The notes: generated by a model not told the origin, from the sequence alone. 64,000 nt of DNA from Cryptomeria japonica (GCF_030272615.1 NC_081409.1:203919949-203983948), one strand, 5' to 3'; shown: positions 34,831 to 48,135, counted from the stretch's first letter. Translations and numbers: made by a program.

Positions 34831-35639
34831 ACAAAAATCCGCACAAAATTTTAAAAAGAAGTGCCAAAATTAAACAAAAATTACACAACAGGAGGATCTA
34901 CGGAGAAATCAACTCGCAATCATTCTACCTAGCATTGACCTGCTCTAGCAATGTTGTCTGAATTTTGTAAGATACTAATTTATAAAATTAAAATGGACAA
35001 CAAAAACTCCAACTTCAAACATACAAACTTAAACTGCCATCTTTCCAAGATGAATGGTTTCCAGATAATTAAAAGTTCTATAGATCTAAGATCAAAAAAT
35101 ATGCATAAGTTAAACTATACACTTTTCAAGATAAATATTTCACAGAAAGTTGTTGATTCTATAGTTTTCAAGTTGTAATTTGTTAAAACATATTGAATTT
35201 AAACTAGCCACTTTTCAAGATGTGGGGGTTACACATAATTATTAGTCCTATAGTTCTTAAACCATAGTTTAGTGAAACACAAAAAAGGAGCATGTAAAAG
35301 TAAACACAATTTAGCTTAAGAGTTAAAAGATCTTGAATTGAATAATTTTCAGCCATATGCAAGCAAAAAATGGAAGGATTAGCCATTCTTCTGTTCTTTT
35401 GGACCGCCTTGTTGTGTACAGTAATAAACTACTGCAAATTTGAGTACTAACTGATTCTAGAATATCTTGTTTAAGAGTTTCCAACTGCCTCTTGAAACTG
35501 AAACAACCGGCTTAGATGAGAATACCCAAATGTGAAGTAGTGATTCTCAGGCCATCCTATCCCAGAGTTCAAACTATGATTGTACAACACTAAGGAAACT
35601 TTGGACAAAAGTTACTTTATAGAATTGAGTATTAGTTGA

Positions 35640-36479
35640 ATATGGGGTCTCTCCAAGCACATATCTTGAAGTAAACACATAGGGAATATCGAGTGCATCC
35701 TCCAACCATAGCTCACAATCTAGGTATGGCCTTGTAGATAATTGTGTCTATATCATCCAAGAATCGCTTCCAATAATCAAGTTTGACTAGCTTCCACTCG
35801 ACAGTGACACCTATATATTCATAAACACAAGGCCTCTTGACTAGTTGATCCATGTCTGCTAAGGGACATGTAGCAGCTAGATGATCCCATGACCAAATTT
35901 GTAGTAGTGTCACCCCTACTGATAAGATCGTTGAACCAAGGTACACCACTTGATGCAAATCATGATATAGATAGGAAAGCATACAAAACTCCATGCATAC
36001 CATATACCATGTATAACCATCCTCTTCAACACTCGATCCCAGCTAATAGATAGTCCCTTTGACCTATGGTCGGGACATAGAAATCCTCCAACAAAACCAG
36101 CCAACACAGAAGGTAATGGATCATATAAATCTAACATCTCCTGCCATGAGATTTTGTAGCTGTAGATCTTGCCATCATAAAAAATTCGTTTGATTGTGTC
36201 AGTGCCACCCTACTCAATCACATCATAAGTCACAATATCTCCAATCATAAGGATGCGCAAAATCTTGTAGACAACCTCTGGCATCACTGTCATCTTGCCA
36301 GTGGGTAAATGAAAGGTGTTATGCTCACTATACCACCTCTCAACCAATTTGATCAATATACCCCAGTTAATCATATACAAGGGCATATCAATCAATGATG
36401 ATAGTCTGCATCTAGGAATAATATCAAGATTCACTTGCACGAGATGCGGTATCATTTGTCATGTCTTTGAGTATCACTC
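35640..36479 (-). pseudogene. PMD pseudogene copy C, truncated
   Basis: Exon 2 starts at 36479 after an intact-looking acceptor (TCTCAG|GAGTGA). It includes the PMD run LIKLVERWYSEHNTFHLP and TGKMTVMPEVVYKILRI (36250-36350), then VGGFLCPDHRSKGLS (~36080) and ATCPLADMDQLVKRP (~35850). The copy ends near 35640 at the tandem junction. Stops and frameshifts split it into three open pieces. Its intron is cut at 37208 by an LTR. Confidence 0.68.
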
Positions 36480-36719
36480 CTGAGACTACAAAACACCTAA
36501 ATCCTCCTACAATCATATCACGTCATTGTATCAACATTCGGTTAATCAATTTATCTATCAAACTGATCAGCTCATGTGAGATTTTAATCAATCTCGTCGA
36601 GTGCTTATCATTGACTCTCATTCATCATGAGGTCAATCATCTACTATCCTATTAGGTAATTGAAACTGATCCAACAAACATCAAAAAGGAGGAAACAACA
36701 TCAAATTTTTTAGGCATGC

Positions 36720-37140
36720 GTTAAATTGTCCCATCAAAATGCTAGAAAATTACACCTAAGTGCTAAAAACATCTATTTGCTAAAAAACCACATATATGTG
36801 CTACAATCTAGTCTTAACGCGCTAAATTACCTGATGTGCTACAAGACCACATCTATCTATTGAAAAACTTACCCCTTGTGCTAAATTACCCAATGCGCTA
36901 CAAGGCCACATCTATGCACTGAAAAACTTATCCCATGCACTAAATTACTTGGTGCACTACAAGACCACATCTATGCGCTAAAAACCTCACCCAGTGCCCT
37001 ATATTACCCGTGTGAAGTGCTAAAACATCTACCCAATACGCTAGAAAAATTACCTAATGCGCTGACCTAGAACCCTAAACCTAAAGTGCTAAAACATCTA
37101 CCATACGCACTAAAACATGAATCCTATGCACTAAAACGAA
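36720..37140 (-). repeat. GCGCTAAA-type degenerate array, unit C intron
   Basis: Third copy of the array, with words ACCACATCTATGC and GCGCTACAAG. Confidence 0.7.
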
Positions 37141-37208
37141 AAAAAATTGCACAAAAATTCAAAAAAAAAGTTTCATAATTAAACAAAAACTACACAATAG
37201 GAAGATCT

Positions 37209-38815
37209 TGGGGCACAGACCGGAGGGCCATATGTTAAGGGTCGCTGGAATCTTCGTACTTGCTTGAATCGATGCTCATGGTATGGGATCACCATTTTGG
37301 CCTCAGAGCTCAAATTTTCAAATCACTATGTACAAATGATATGAAATCGTAAATGTATGCCAAGAAGTGTGGCACCTATAAGAGAGACACAAACCACTCA
37401 AACACTCCAATGAAACATTATGTTAGAGGATTCAAATGAGCAAAACACATTAATCAACCAAAAACTCTAAAAGCGTCTCATTGTTCTCTATCTCCAAGGA
37501 CCCTTCAAATCAAGGTGGCTCCCAGCTTGGAAGAGCACTTGATCTCTAGGATTACTACCTAAAAAATGAGCGATATGTGGTCAAAGACCTAAATGCTTAT
37601 GGAACTAAGATCTTAGTGATGCTATTAATATGAATCTATGATATGATATGGTGAAAGATAACAAGATTAACATGATATTAAGCTAGCATGAATATTATAT
37701 GGAAATGATATTGATCTAGAGTAGAAATGGAACTAACATGATAAGCTAAAGTATGATAAAGATCTATGTTATGATACTAAAATAATCTAAAATGCCTATT
37801 CTAACAAAGAGAGTTCAAAATGCTTAGTGCCATGTGACTATAGTGTAGATGCATGAAAACTTGGATCTTTTTAATGGAGGAAATGGGCTCTATTTATAGA
37901 AAAAATGATCAAATGGATGGTCAAGATTGAGTTGGCTTGAGAAGGGTTAGGATAGAAAGTTATCAATCCATGTGGGGTTTTCAATCCAATCTTAGCTTGA
38001 CAAGTGTCACCATGAGGAGGCTTGAGAGGATGTTAAGTAAGCATTAGATTCTTATTAAGCTTTGAGGGTTAACCTTAAGAGGATGAGCCATTGGATAAAG
38101 CTATTATCCAAGGATGAAGGCTATTATCCAAGAGTTAAAATCTTGTGCAAGGTTGGAGGATGGTCAAAGGGACAACCATCATGGGCTAGGGTGATATCTT
38201 GTAAGAGGCATTAAATGGTTTAGAAGACTTTAGAGGCTAATTTGTAAGAGCCTTACAAATTTAGGGAACTCAACAAGTTAACTTGTTGAAAAGATAAAGT
38301 CTTTAGAAGACTTTCTTCCAAATTTGGAGAAGTGACTTCCCCAAATTTAGGGATGTGACATGATAGGAGGATCAAGCTAGTTAAGTGGGATTTGAGGACT
38401 TCTAGAAGAATGCTTAGGAGGTTAATGGAAAATGTAGGAGAATGCAAGTGGGAGAAAAGGGGAATTTTTAATTAAAATAAAAAAGATTTATTTCAACCAA
38501 AATGGATGCAACTTGCATTTGTAAGAAAATGCAAGTGGGGAGGATTTTATAAATATATATTGATTTATTTATTTACAAAAAGAATTTTAATTAAATGTAA
38601 ATTTAATTAAAATGTTAGAAGGGTATTTAATTAAATAAATAGAATTTATTCAATTAATGGAAGAAAGGGGATTTAATCAAATGTTGTATTTAATTAATGG
38701 TTGGTCTAGAAGAAAAGGAATATATTAAATAAACCTTAGTTTATTAATGGATGGATAAATGATAATTAAATAAATAAAATATATTTAATTAAGTGTGCAA
38801 GTCTTAGACTCTACA
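37209..38815 (-). repeat. Putative 3' LTR of the second Tat-like element
   Basis: The right end GACTCTACA is followed by TTTTTCCCCTCTTTGAAG, that is a - strand PPT (CTTCAAAGAGGGGAAAAA), as in the young element. The left end is placed at TGGGGCACAG because homology among the tandem PMD units breaks exactly there. It contains AT-rich inverted segments at 38470-38790. The other LTR of this element is missing, so the ends and duplication (GATCT?) are unproven. Confidence 0.6.
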
Positions 38816-38869
38816 TTTTTCCCCTCTTTGAAGTGACGGGTGACCACATGTTGATTCAAAGAAAAATCG

Positions 38870-39180
38870 CTTGATATGTCACCAATTTTTTTCAATTTTG
38901 ATGTTGTTGCCAAATTTTTTGATATGATGCCCCAAATATGAAAACTGATACTAATATGAATTTGATATGATGTTGTCGCTAATATTTTTGATATGATGCT
39001 CTAGATATGAATATTGTTACTGATATGATGTTGTCACCAATATTTTTGATATGATGCCCCATATATGAATATTGATACTGATATGATGTCGATATGATGA
39101 TGTCACCAATATTTTCGATATGATGCCTCATATATGAATACTGATACTGATACTAATATGAAGTTGATATGATGATGATG
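38870..39180. repeat. ~62-bp tandem repeat (TTTTTGATATGATGCCCC)
   Basis: About five imperfect units containing GATATGATGTTGTCACCAA and TTTTTGATATGATGCCCC. Confidence 0.8.
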
Positions 39181-39349
39181 TGAGTATGCCCCCTCAGGAG
39201 ATGGTTTGTGCATTAAAGGCATGAATGATCTCTCAAAAAAAGAAGAATGTTATATAAAATATAGAAGAGTGGATAGTTGATGACATGCGTGGGTTTGATT
39301 GGATTGATAAGAGTGATCAAATTTATTGGATTGATTGGAACGAGATCAA

Positions 39350-39650
39350 GTCTGGTTTTAGGAATGACATCTCCTGTATGACAAAGATGATCAAAATGTC
39401 TGGTTTCAGGAATGATATATCGTGTATAAGACATGATCAAAATGTCTGGTTTCTGGAAAGATACATCCTATATAAGACATGATAGATGATAGAACGTCCA
39501 ATTTCAGGAAAGATACATCCTATATAAGACATGATAGATGATAGAACATCTAATTTCAGGAAAGATACATCCTGTATAAGACATGATAGATGATAGAATG
39601 TCTGATTTCAGGAAAGATACATCTTGTATAAGACATGATAGATGATAGTT
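39350..39650. repeat. ~50-bp tandem repeat (TTTCAGGAAAGATACATCC)
   Basis: Six units of 46-54 bp. The later four share TTTCAGGAAAGATACATCC then TATAAGACATGATAGATGA. CAGGA..TCCTG could form a short hairpin in each. Confidence 0.85.
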
Positions 39651-40598
39651 GGATGAATGATGAAGATATTAAAGTGAAGAATGATTCCATGCTAAATTGA
39701 TAGATACACATGTGATGGATGCAATGATGAATGTGACTAAATGATGATGATGATGATGATATGCAATGAAATGCAATGATTAAATGATATGAAACTAAAT
39801 GCATTATTTAAATGATATGCAACTAAATGCACTTAAATGATATGAAAATGCAACTAAATGTTCTTAAATGATATGAAAATGCACCCTCTGAGATAGTCAT
39901 CTTTTCGATCAAATTTGTAGTGCTTCCTTTTTATCATCATTGAGCCTTTGATATGTTGAACATTTGTACAAGCATCATGGTATAATTGAACCATAATGAC
40001 CTAAGTATAACTTACATGGAGTTTGATATTGCAAGATGACACAAGTGTCAAGGTATAATTGAACCAGGATGACTTGAGTGTTGCTTGCGTAAAATAGACA
40101 AGAGTTAACCTTTGTCCTATACAAATATGAAATGTCCTCAGTGATATGTTACCGAATCAGGTCGTAAGACAAACTTGCACAGTAAAAGGCTTCGCTCACA
40201 AATAATAGACAAATAAAATATCACACTCCTTCCATGCTTCTCTAGTTTCAAGACAACTTTGAGTGGCTTAGGAGATATGATATCAAAAATTAAAAAAACA
40301 ACCATAGGTGAACATGCATTCTATTGTATGTATTTTGTCAGATAAAACATCTTGCAAGTAGATCTTTGTTTTAGTTTGTTTAGTTCCTGATGTTTTTGAA
40401 GTCTACCATTGATAATCATGATCTTTGTTTTTGTTCAAAATGTCTCTATTTTGATTGTTATCTTCTTTGTTAAAAACTCTAAAAGGTGAGATGCCCCCAG
40501 TTATATTCAAGATTTTCACCCCTAGCTATGTACACTTCTTTCGATATGGATAAACACATTGACTACCAAGCCATGGTGAGATATGATGCGGATAATTG

Positions 40599-41999
40599 TG
40601 AAGGTTTGATGAAAGAATAAGTATCTAGTCAATTACTAGGGGGGGTGAATTTGTAAATAGAAAAACTGATACAAACTTCACCAATCTCAAAATAAATATC
40701 TCAAAGTAAACTATCAATACAATACCATTGTCAAGAAATAAACTCATAAGATAAACCAGTTGACTATTACAACAAATTAACAGTAAACAACTTCAAACTC
40801 ATAAACATCCAAATGCTTTATCATATGTCAACAAACTTCATTTCTCAATGCTTCTAGCTATCATGAATTATCAAAGTAGTTAAGCAGCTAATCAAATCAA
40901 CCATAAAATCATAACCACAAAAACATTCACCACTTGACACAAATATTTTTGACGTGGAAACCCAAATGGGAAAAACCACGGTGAGATGAGACTCACAAGA
41001 TAACTATCTGAACTCTTCTGAAGTTCACCCTATTAGGAGCCAATCTGTTAAAGCTTTACAAAAGTCCCATTAAGAACTGATCTTGTTAGGAACCACCCGG
41101 TTAAGGGATTGACTACAAATGCCTTGTTAGAAGCAATACCCTATAAGGAGTAACCTCAATAGAGGATTTGAAAATCCAAGCTAATGGATCACCTTGTTAG
41201 AGGATTTGAATAGTCACCAAGCTTGTTAGAGCTTACCTAGTTAAGGGATTTCAATTCTAGTGTAATTGTTAGAAAACAATAGGAGTTTGTTGATCTATCT
41301 AAATAGCACTACACTTGCTTGATCAAATCATTTTCATGCTCCTATTTGCCTTTACTCAAAATGCGGATACATCATCCAGTTCAACAACCACACACTCAAC
41401 TAAAACTAAACAACTCATTGACCTTATAAACAAATCAATTAGGTCAGTAATACAACAAAAATCTAATTCTCATAGAGATTACAAACAAGTCGGTTCAAGT
41501 ATGACCATTGGATTATGTAGCAATCTTTGCACATCAATCAAGAAAGCCTCAACCTCTCCTTCATTACCGCTTCATTGATCTCAGTATCTCATCACACGCT
41601 TTGCATTATATGCAATATACTTGCTCATTCCCTAGACAAAAAACCGTTACATCAATGCACCAAAATCACTTGAAATTGTCTTCATACAACAATCATACAT
41701 GTCATGATCATTATCACTCATCATCAGATCATAAACCAATATAACCAATTCACCAAACTTAATCAGTTAGGGTTTATCAAATCAGCAGGTAGGGTTTACT
41801 GGTTACATCAATAGATAGGGTTTTACCGGTTACCGATTCAACTCACAAACTTACATACTGGTTTATAGTTTCCTTCACTTAGCTCATCCTATCGATTACA
41901 AAATAATATTACAACAATATCAACAATATCATTACCAGTTAATTTACAACAATGACAACATAAAATATCACTATTACAATCTTCATGTAAATGCCAACA
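40599..41999. mobile_element. Solo LTR, 1401 bp, target duplication AATTG
   Basis: Flanked by AATTG at 40594-40598 and 42000-42004. In reverse orientation it starts TGTTGGCATTTAC and ends CTTCA. It shares CACGTGG-like, CCCGGTTAAGG-like and G-run features with the LTRs at 32205 and 52868. No coding sequence. Confidence 0.9.
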
Positions 42000-42268
42000 A
42001 ATTGTTCAGATAATCAAGGACAATGACTACGCTAAGTGTGTCCAATATCGTGTTGTGTTTTTCAAATCTTTGTGATGGCCATTGGCTTAGTTCAAATGGA
42101 TGTAAAAAGAGATGATATGGCTACATATAGATGGAAGACCCCATATATCACAAATAACACCTATTGCCAGGTTTTCATTACTTGTTTTTATTGTACTTTT
42201 TTATTTGTTTTTTTCTTGATTTTTACTTTCTTTTTTTTTTTTTTTGCCTTAACCGTACATTGGATAAC

Positions 42269-45200
42269 TTAGGTATAGAAATTTTTGAGATGTACACTAT
42301 TGATAGGTTTGTCAAACAGGTCCCCATCTAATGTAGATAACTAATATGCCCCTGATCCGTAAGTAGATATGATGACAAAAGGACCTAGCCAATTTGGTTC
42401 AAACTTGCCTTTCTTTTCCCGATATTGCTAATTGCAGGGATTTACTTTAGTACCAAGTCATCGATTTGAATTGATCTTGGATTACCTTGTGATTGTATCT
42501 CTGGCACATGCATTTTTGATATTCTTTGAGGTGATCAAAAGCACATTGTTGGTGCTCATCTAGTGGCTCTAACTCTTTTAGTCTATTTACCTGATATTCC
42601 TCATCTGGAATGAGTCCCTTTAGTGATACTCTGAGTGATGGAATCTAAACCTCAATAGGTAGAATTGCCTCTGATCGATACACAAGTGAGTATGGTATAG
42701 CTCCTGTAGGTGTGCAAATGTTTGTTTTGTAGGCCCATAATGTTGGATTGAGTTGAACATGCCAATCACGACCAACCTCGTTCACTATTTTCTTGAGGAT
42801 TTTCAGGATGGTTTTGTTTGAGGCCTCTTCTTGGCCATTACCTTGTGGATAGTATGGTATGGAGAAATGATGTTGGATATGGAATCGTTCGCATAGTTCT
42901 TTCACATCATGATTCCTAAAAGGTCTTCCATTATCTATGATAATGGAACTAGAAATTCCATACCGACAAATGAGATAATTTGGGATAAAAGAGAATATTT
43001 GTTTGCTGGTAACAATAGTCAATGGGATGACCTCTATCCACTTTGTAAAATACTCAGTGGCCGTGATGATAAATTTATGTCCATTTGATGAGGAAGGATG
43101 AATCTTGCCCACTAGGTCGAGTCCCCATTGACAAAATGACCATGATGTGGTGAATGGTTGCAACTCTTGTGCTGGTGCATGATTGCCATGAATTTGACAT
43201 TTTGGACATTTTCTGGCAAACTGATATGATTCCTTTTCCATGGTCGGCCAATAATAGCCCATCCTTAGAAGTTTCTTGGCAAGAGTAGGACCACTCAAAT
43301 GTGTGCCACAAATAACTTCGTGAAGTTCATGTAAGGCGGTTTCAGATTCGTTACAATCCAGACATTGAAGAAGAGTACCATCAAGACCTCAGTGGTAAAG
43401 TGTGTCAGTGGTTAGGGTATAACAAGTTGCTTGGCGAATAAAACTACGTTTTTGGTTTCAGGATAAATCTAGTGGAAAGATTTTGTCTTTTAGGTAAGTG
43501 TAGATTTTTCCATAGAGGGGTGAGTCGGAACCGACTATGTGGCATATGACTTGGGATTCAAAATTGTTATAGGTAGGAGAAAATAGTTGTTCTACCAGGA
43601 GCTCATAATGATTTTGTTTGTCTAGTATTTGTAGGAGTGAGGCAATGGTTGCCACAGTGTCTGCAACTTTGTTGTCCAACCTTAGAATATGTTCAAATTT
43701 TATCTCCACAAAGTACTTTTCAAATTGTCCACCATGTGTTTATAGAGCATCAGCTTGTCATCCTTTGTTTGATAATAATCATTAACCTAATTAATGACCA
43801 ATTGTGAGTCTCCAGAGACTTTCAACTCTATGATATTCCACTGAACAACCATTTTGATGCCTGTGACTAGAGCTTTGTACTCAATAATGTTATTTGTGCA
43901 AGGAAACATTAATCTATAAGATTTAGGAACAATGTGTCCTTATGGTGTGATGAATAGAACATCAACTCATGATCCATGTTGTGTGTATGATCCATCAAAG
44001 TATAGGACCCATGGTTTTGTCGATATTGTGAGAATATTTGTATCTAGAAATTCCACATGGATTGGATGACTGTCTTGTAATGGTTCTTTTGCTAGCTGAT
44101 CTACAATAGCTTGAGCTTTGATAGCCCTTCTATCTGTGTAGTGAATGCCAAATTCACTTAGAATCATGATCCATTTAGCTAACCTCCCTGTGAGAGTGGG
44201 TTTGTTGAGTATATATTTTAATGGGTCAATATTTGCTACCAACTTGATTAAGTGAGCTAGCATATAGTGGCAAAATTTTTGAGAAGTGAACACCACAGTT
44301 AAATAGGCCTTTTCAATGAATGTGTAGTTGATCTCGTAGCCATTCAATGTCTTGTTGATGTAGTATATTGCTCTTTCCTTGCCCGCCGAATCTTCTTGTG
44401 CTAATAATGCTCCTAGTGATACCTTTGTAACTGATATGTAAAGAATGAGAGGTTCATCTGCTATTGGTGGTACCAAGATAGGTATATTCATTAGATATTT
44501 CTTGAGTTGGTGGAATGATTCTACACATCCATTTTCCCATTTGAAAGGGACATTCTTGTGGAGTAAATGAGTGAACATAAGGCACTTGTCGGCTAGTTGA
44601 GAAATGAATCTTCTTATGGATTGTATCCATCCTTGTAGAGATCTTAATTGACTAATATTTTTAGGAGGTGGCATCTCCATGATTGCTTGTACCTTTGCGA
44701 GGTCTACCTCAATTCCTTTTTATGAGACTATGTATCCCAAGCGTTTGCCGGATGTTACACCAAAGACACTTTTTAGGATTTAGTCGTACATTGAATTTTT
44801 CTAGGCTCTGAAAGATTTTGTCTAGAATGTCCAGGTGTCGTTCTCTTGTAAATTATTTGGCCAATAGGTCATCTACATATTCCTCAATGAATTTGTGCAT
44901 CATGTCATGAAATATTGTGATCATTTCTCATTGATAAGTCGCTCCTGCATTCTTCAAGTCAAAAGGCATGACATTCCAATAATAAGTAACCCGGGGACAT
45001 GTAAATGTTGTTTTATCTTGGTCTTCTGGTGCTATCTTTATTTTATTATAGCCCGAGAAACCATCCATGAGTGATAACATAGCATGTCCTGCTATTATAT
45101 CTATAATTGTGTCGATGCTGGGTAAAGGAAAGTCATCCTTCAAACAAACCTTGTTGAGATCCTTGAAGTCTATACAAATTTTGATGCTTTTATCTAGTTT

Positions 45201-47059
45201 AGATATAGGTAAAATATTAGAGATCCATTCCGCATAATCTATAGGTTGGATGAATCCTACATCAAGTGACTTCTTCAGTTTTTCTCTAACCAATATGGCG
45301 ACATGTAGGTTCATTTTCCTCAGTTTCTGCTTGACGGGCTTAGCTCCTATAGATAAGTGGTGCATGATCAAGTTTAGATCTACCCTTGACATATCTGCAT
45401 AAGACCAAGCAAAATTGATTTGCTTTTCCTTGAAGAATTTGGTGAAATCCGACCTTTCTTGTTCTGTTAATGACTTCGCCAAATGTATGGTTCTTGTTAC
45501 TGCTTCAGTGCCAATGTTGATTGATTGAGTTGGTTCAATTAAAATTGGTGATCTCTCCTGATAATATTAAGGAAGAGTGTCAAGTATCTCATCCTCAGGT
45601 GCCTCAAAGACATTTTCACCATTGGGTATGTCCTTTGTTTTTTCTTTTTTAATGATCTAATACTACCATTGAATGGTTTTCACCATTAAATCGATTTTTG
45701 ATTTTATTCATTTTGCAACTAAGAGACTTGGCACTCTCCTGATTGAGAACTTAATTATGAGATTTGGTGGTGGGATATGTTTTCGGGTATATGGAACAAA
45801 GGTATTGGACAATAGTATCATCATCTAGAAAGATAGGGATATTGAGTGGCTCGGTTTGTTCCCAATCAATGAGTTCAAGATATATCAATGGAAAGGGATC
45901 ATTTGGTGGGTTAAGGTCTATATCAATGAGGGTAATGATGGATATGTTGTCAAAATTGGCATTAGTGAGGCCAAAGTCTATGATGATACCCTCTTTAGAA
46001 TCTATTTCGCTTGGAACCTGATTGTCCTCACTAGAGTCATCGATATGTTGTGATCCAACTTCAACTGGTCTAGCCCTTGAACCTTGTCTATCATAGGGTA
46101 TGTGTGTATAGGTATGAATCATATCTATCTCAATATCAAAAGTTTCCTCAAAATAAGAATCCCGTTCTCATTCTTGTGAGTCTATTTCAGAACTGGCTTG
46201 TAGCTTATGGATTTGCTCATAGAGATTTTGAGTAGCTTCTTCCTTCTTGATAGCAAATTCTTCATTTTCGCATTCATATTCCTCTTCCTATTGTTTGCGA
46301 ACTACTTCTTCATCTATTTGTTATTCTATCAATTCCTATTTTCGTGCTGATTTTTTGTTTGGTTGATGATGTTGTTGTTGATCCTATGGGTGATTGTGTA
46401 TTCCATAGCCTAGGCCTGATTTGTCCTTGGCTTGTTGTGAATGAGGCTAAATCGGTTACGTGATACCTTCTTGGTGCTTTCCAATAGGACCCTTTCCATG
46501 GTATCCCACTTGTTGCATGATCCTAAATCCCTTTCCATATTGTTCTGTCGAGATTGTGTTATCAATAGTTGTTGCTTGTATGTCTTTATCATCTTTGTAT
46601 AACCAATTCAGGACATCCTTGTCCTTTATTTCATTTGCTAGTGTTCCTACTTGAATGAACATACCATCAAACATTTTGAGAGGTTGTGAATTTTTTTGTA
46701 TTGAATTTGATGGTTTTCCATGAGATCTCGATGAAATTGGCAATTGTGATAGACATAGGGATTCAAAAGAGTATTCTCCCATGCCTTTGTTTTTCAACTT
46801 CATATTTTTCTCAAAATCTAGAGAGAGTTTTGAGCTGATCCTTACTATTTAATGATCTGGAAAAAAGGGCTTCTTTGTTATGTGGTGCTAAAACATTTTG
46901 AGCTTCTTTTAGATTGTTGCAATATTGAAAGGGATTTGTGTCTGCTGATGAGTATGTGCACCAAGTTGTTGTACCAAAAGAGGGTCTTAAGATGCCACTT
47001 TTTTCAGAAATCAGTAAAGTTTTAACTTCAACGACAAATTGAAGATAGTTACACTTCAA
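42269..47059 (-). pseudogene. Decayed Tat-like pol, 5'-truncated
   Basis: Homologous to the young gag-pol from about its residue 950 to the end. Protease-to-RT linker with G-patch-like motif at ~46510-46570. RT at 44928-45482 (MDGFSGYNKIKIAPED) with YVDD near 44872. The RNase H pair is at ~43740-44680 (PWVLYFDGSYTQHGS near 43970). Integrase at 42645-43298 retains WGLDLVGKIHP and IIDNGRPFRN. The stop is at 42269-42271. It has many frameshifts and stops. Sequence upstream of ~46970 is unrelated to the young gag, so gag and the 5' LTR are gone. Confidence 0.88.
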
Positions 47060-47829
47060 ATTTGAAGATGCAATAAGAACAAGAGTCAGAGTGCTTCCAG
47101 TATAATTTCTAAACTACTAATTTATTTTGAAAATGGTGGAGATTAAAGGCTTCAAAAAGGGGGGCCACAAAAAGTGGTCCTATTTTTTTGCAAAAAAACA
47201 TAACATAGCGTTTGTTGTGGCCCCCCTAAAATGTTAACTTTTTTTTTGAATTTTTAAAATCACTTTGGTGAGAAATTAGCTAACACCTTGTAGTTTATGC
47301 CATATTTTTCAGCTAATTTTTAAATGAGTATATGATTTTTTACTAATTTTTCGAAGTGGACACATCCTAAAAAAATGAAATTTGAGTGTTCTCCCCCCTA
47401 AAATGATTGATAACTAATCAAAAATTATTATTTTTTAAAAATTGTGTAGAATGGAGTCTAGTTTATAAAAATATAAGTTTCTTCAAAATCCGATGAACAT
47501 GTAAAAAACTATACCCAAAATAGTGCATGTTGGTTTTTGACCAAAAATGAACACACTAACAAAAGAAATTATAGATGAAAGCCTTAATGAAATCAAAATG
47601 TGAAAAAATTACATGCTTGGATAGCTAAGAGAGAGATTGAGGTTGCTATGGTGCTTTATTTAGTTTCATTGAAACACATGTAAACCTGATGGAGAGCACG
47701 ACCAAAAATATGTGAAATGTTTTTAATCTTCTGATAAAAACAAGTCTCAGGCCTGAAATGGTCATCCAACCCTTTGGGTTGGATGCCCAAGTACAATCCA
47801 ACCTAAGGGGTTGGTGGTTTCCAATCCAA

Positions 47830-47975
47830 ACCATTTGGCGAGCGCCAAATATGGGGCTCGCTAAATGCAAAATTTTGAATTTTCACATTTGGCGTGCACA
47901 AAATTTGGCTCTCACCAAATATGAAAAGTCATTTTTTGCATTTGGCGAGCACCAAATTTGACGCGCGCTAAATAT
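47830..47975. repeat. ATTTGGCGAGCGCCAAAT palindrome cluster
   Basis: Copies near 47834 (ATTTGGCGAGCGCCAAAT), 47886 (diverged) and 47940 (ATTTGGCGAGCACCAAAT), with half-sites between them. Confidence 0.8.
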
Positions 47976-48041
47976 TCTGCATTATCCAATGTGAAGGGTT
48001 TGTGTGTGTGTAGATATATACCACCCTCAAAGGAGAATATA

Positions 48042-48135
48042 TACATGAAATATAACATTTAAGTATAAGTCACCCTCAATATCCACCCTCAATATGTCTT
48101 TTTTCCTTCTTATACTTTAAGTTATATTTCATGTA
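48042..48135. repeat. Inverted repeat, ~27-bp arms
   Basis: Left arm 48042-48069 starts TACATGAAATATAAC; right arm 48109-48135 ends GTTATATTTCATGTA. The arms match with one or two changes and are 39 bp apart. The loop has three CACCCTCAA words. MITE-like or hairpin; too little to classify. Confidence 0.8.

Larger units (their letters stand above)
31795..34965 (-). pseudogene. PMD pseudogene copy B, split by a solo LTR
   Basis: PMD sequence at 33709-34175 and 31795-32204, contiguous once the solo LTR (32205-33708) and one GTATA are removed. 33731-34024 still reads 97 codons including HLPTGEMIVMPEDVYRILCIP and GFICPDHRSKGLSIGWD. The splice acceptor is lost (AG changed at ~34176). A weak exon 1 match lies at ~34915-34965. 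The C-terminal third is absent because the tandem unit ends there. Other stops and shifts make it dead. Confidence 0.68.
29503..37208 (-). repeat. Three tandem ~2.3-kb units with PMD exon 2, intron, exon 1 and leader
   Basis: Unit A is about 29503-31790 and unit B about 31795-35625. B contains a 1504-bp solo LTR, leaving about 2.3 kb. Unit C is about 35630-37208, truncated by an LTR. The A-B and B-C junctions both follow GTTACTTTATAGAATT and enter PMD at nearly the same point, so the copies share a breakpoint. All are on -. Confidence 0.8.
38816..40598. other. Spacer of the second Tat-like element, no PMD gene
   Basis: Lies where the young element carries its PMD gene, but no PMD coding sequence is seen. 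It holds a GATATGATGCCCC repeat array (38870-39180), a CAGGAAAGATACATCC array (39350-39650), ATGATATGAAATGCA-like repeats (39720-39880) and the conserved spacer block at 39910-40300. Confidence 0.6.

Noticed and set aside
40599-41999. A complete element rather than a solo LTR
   Set aside because: Only LTR-type sequence lies between the AATTG duplications, with no internal region or second LTR.
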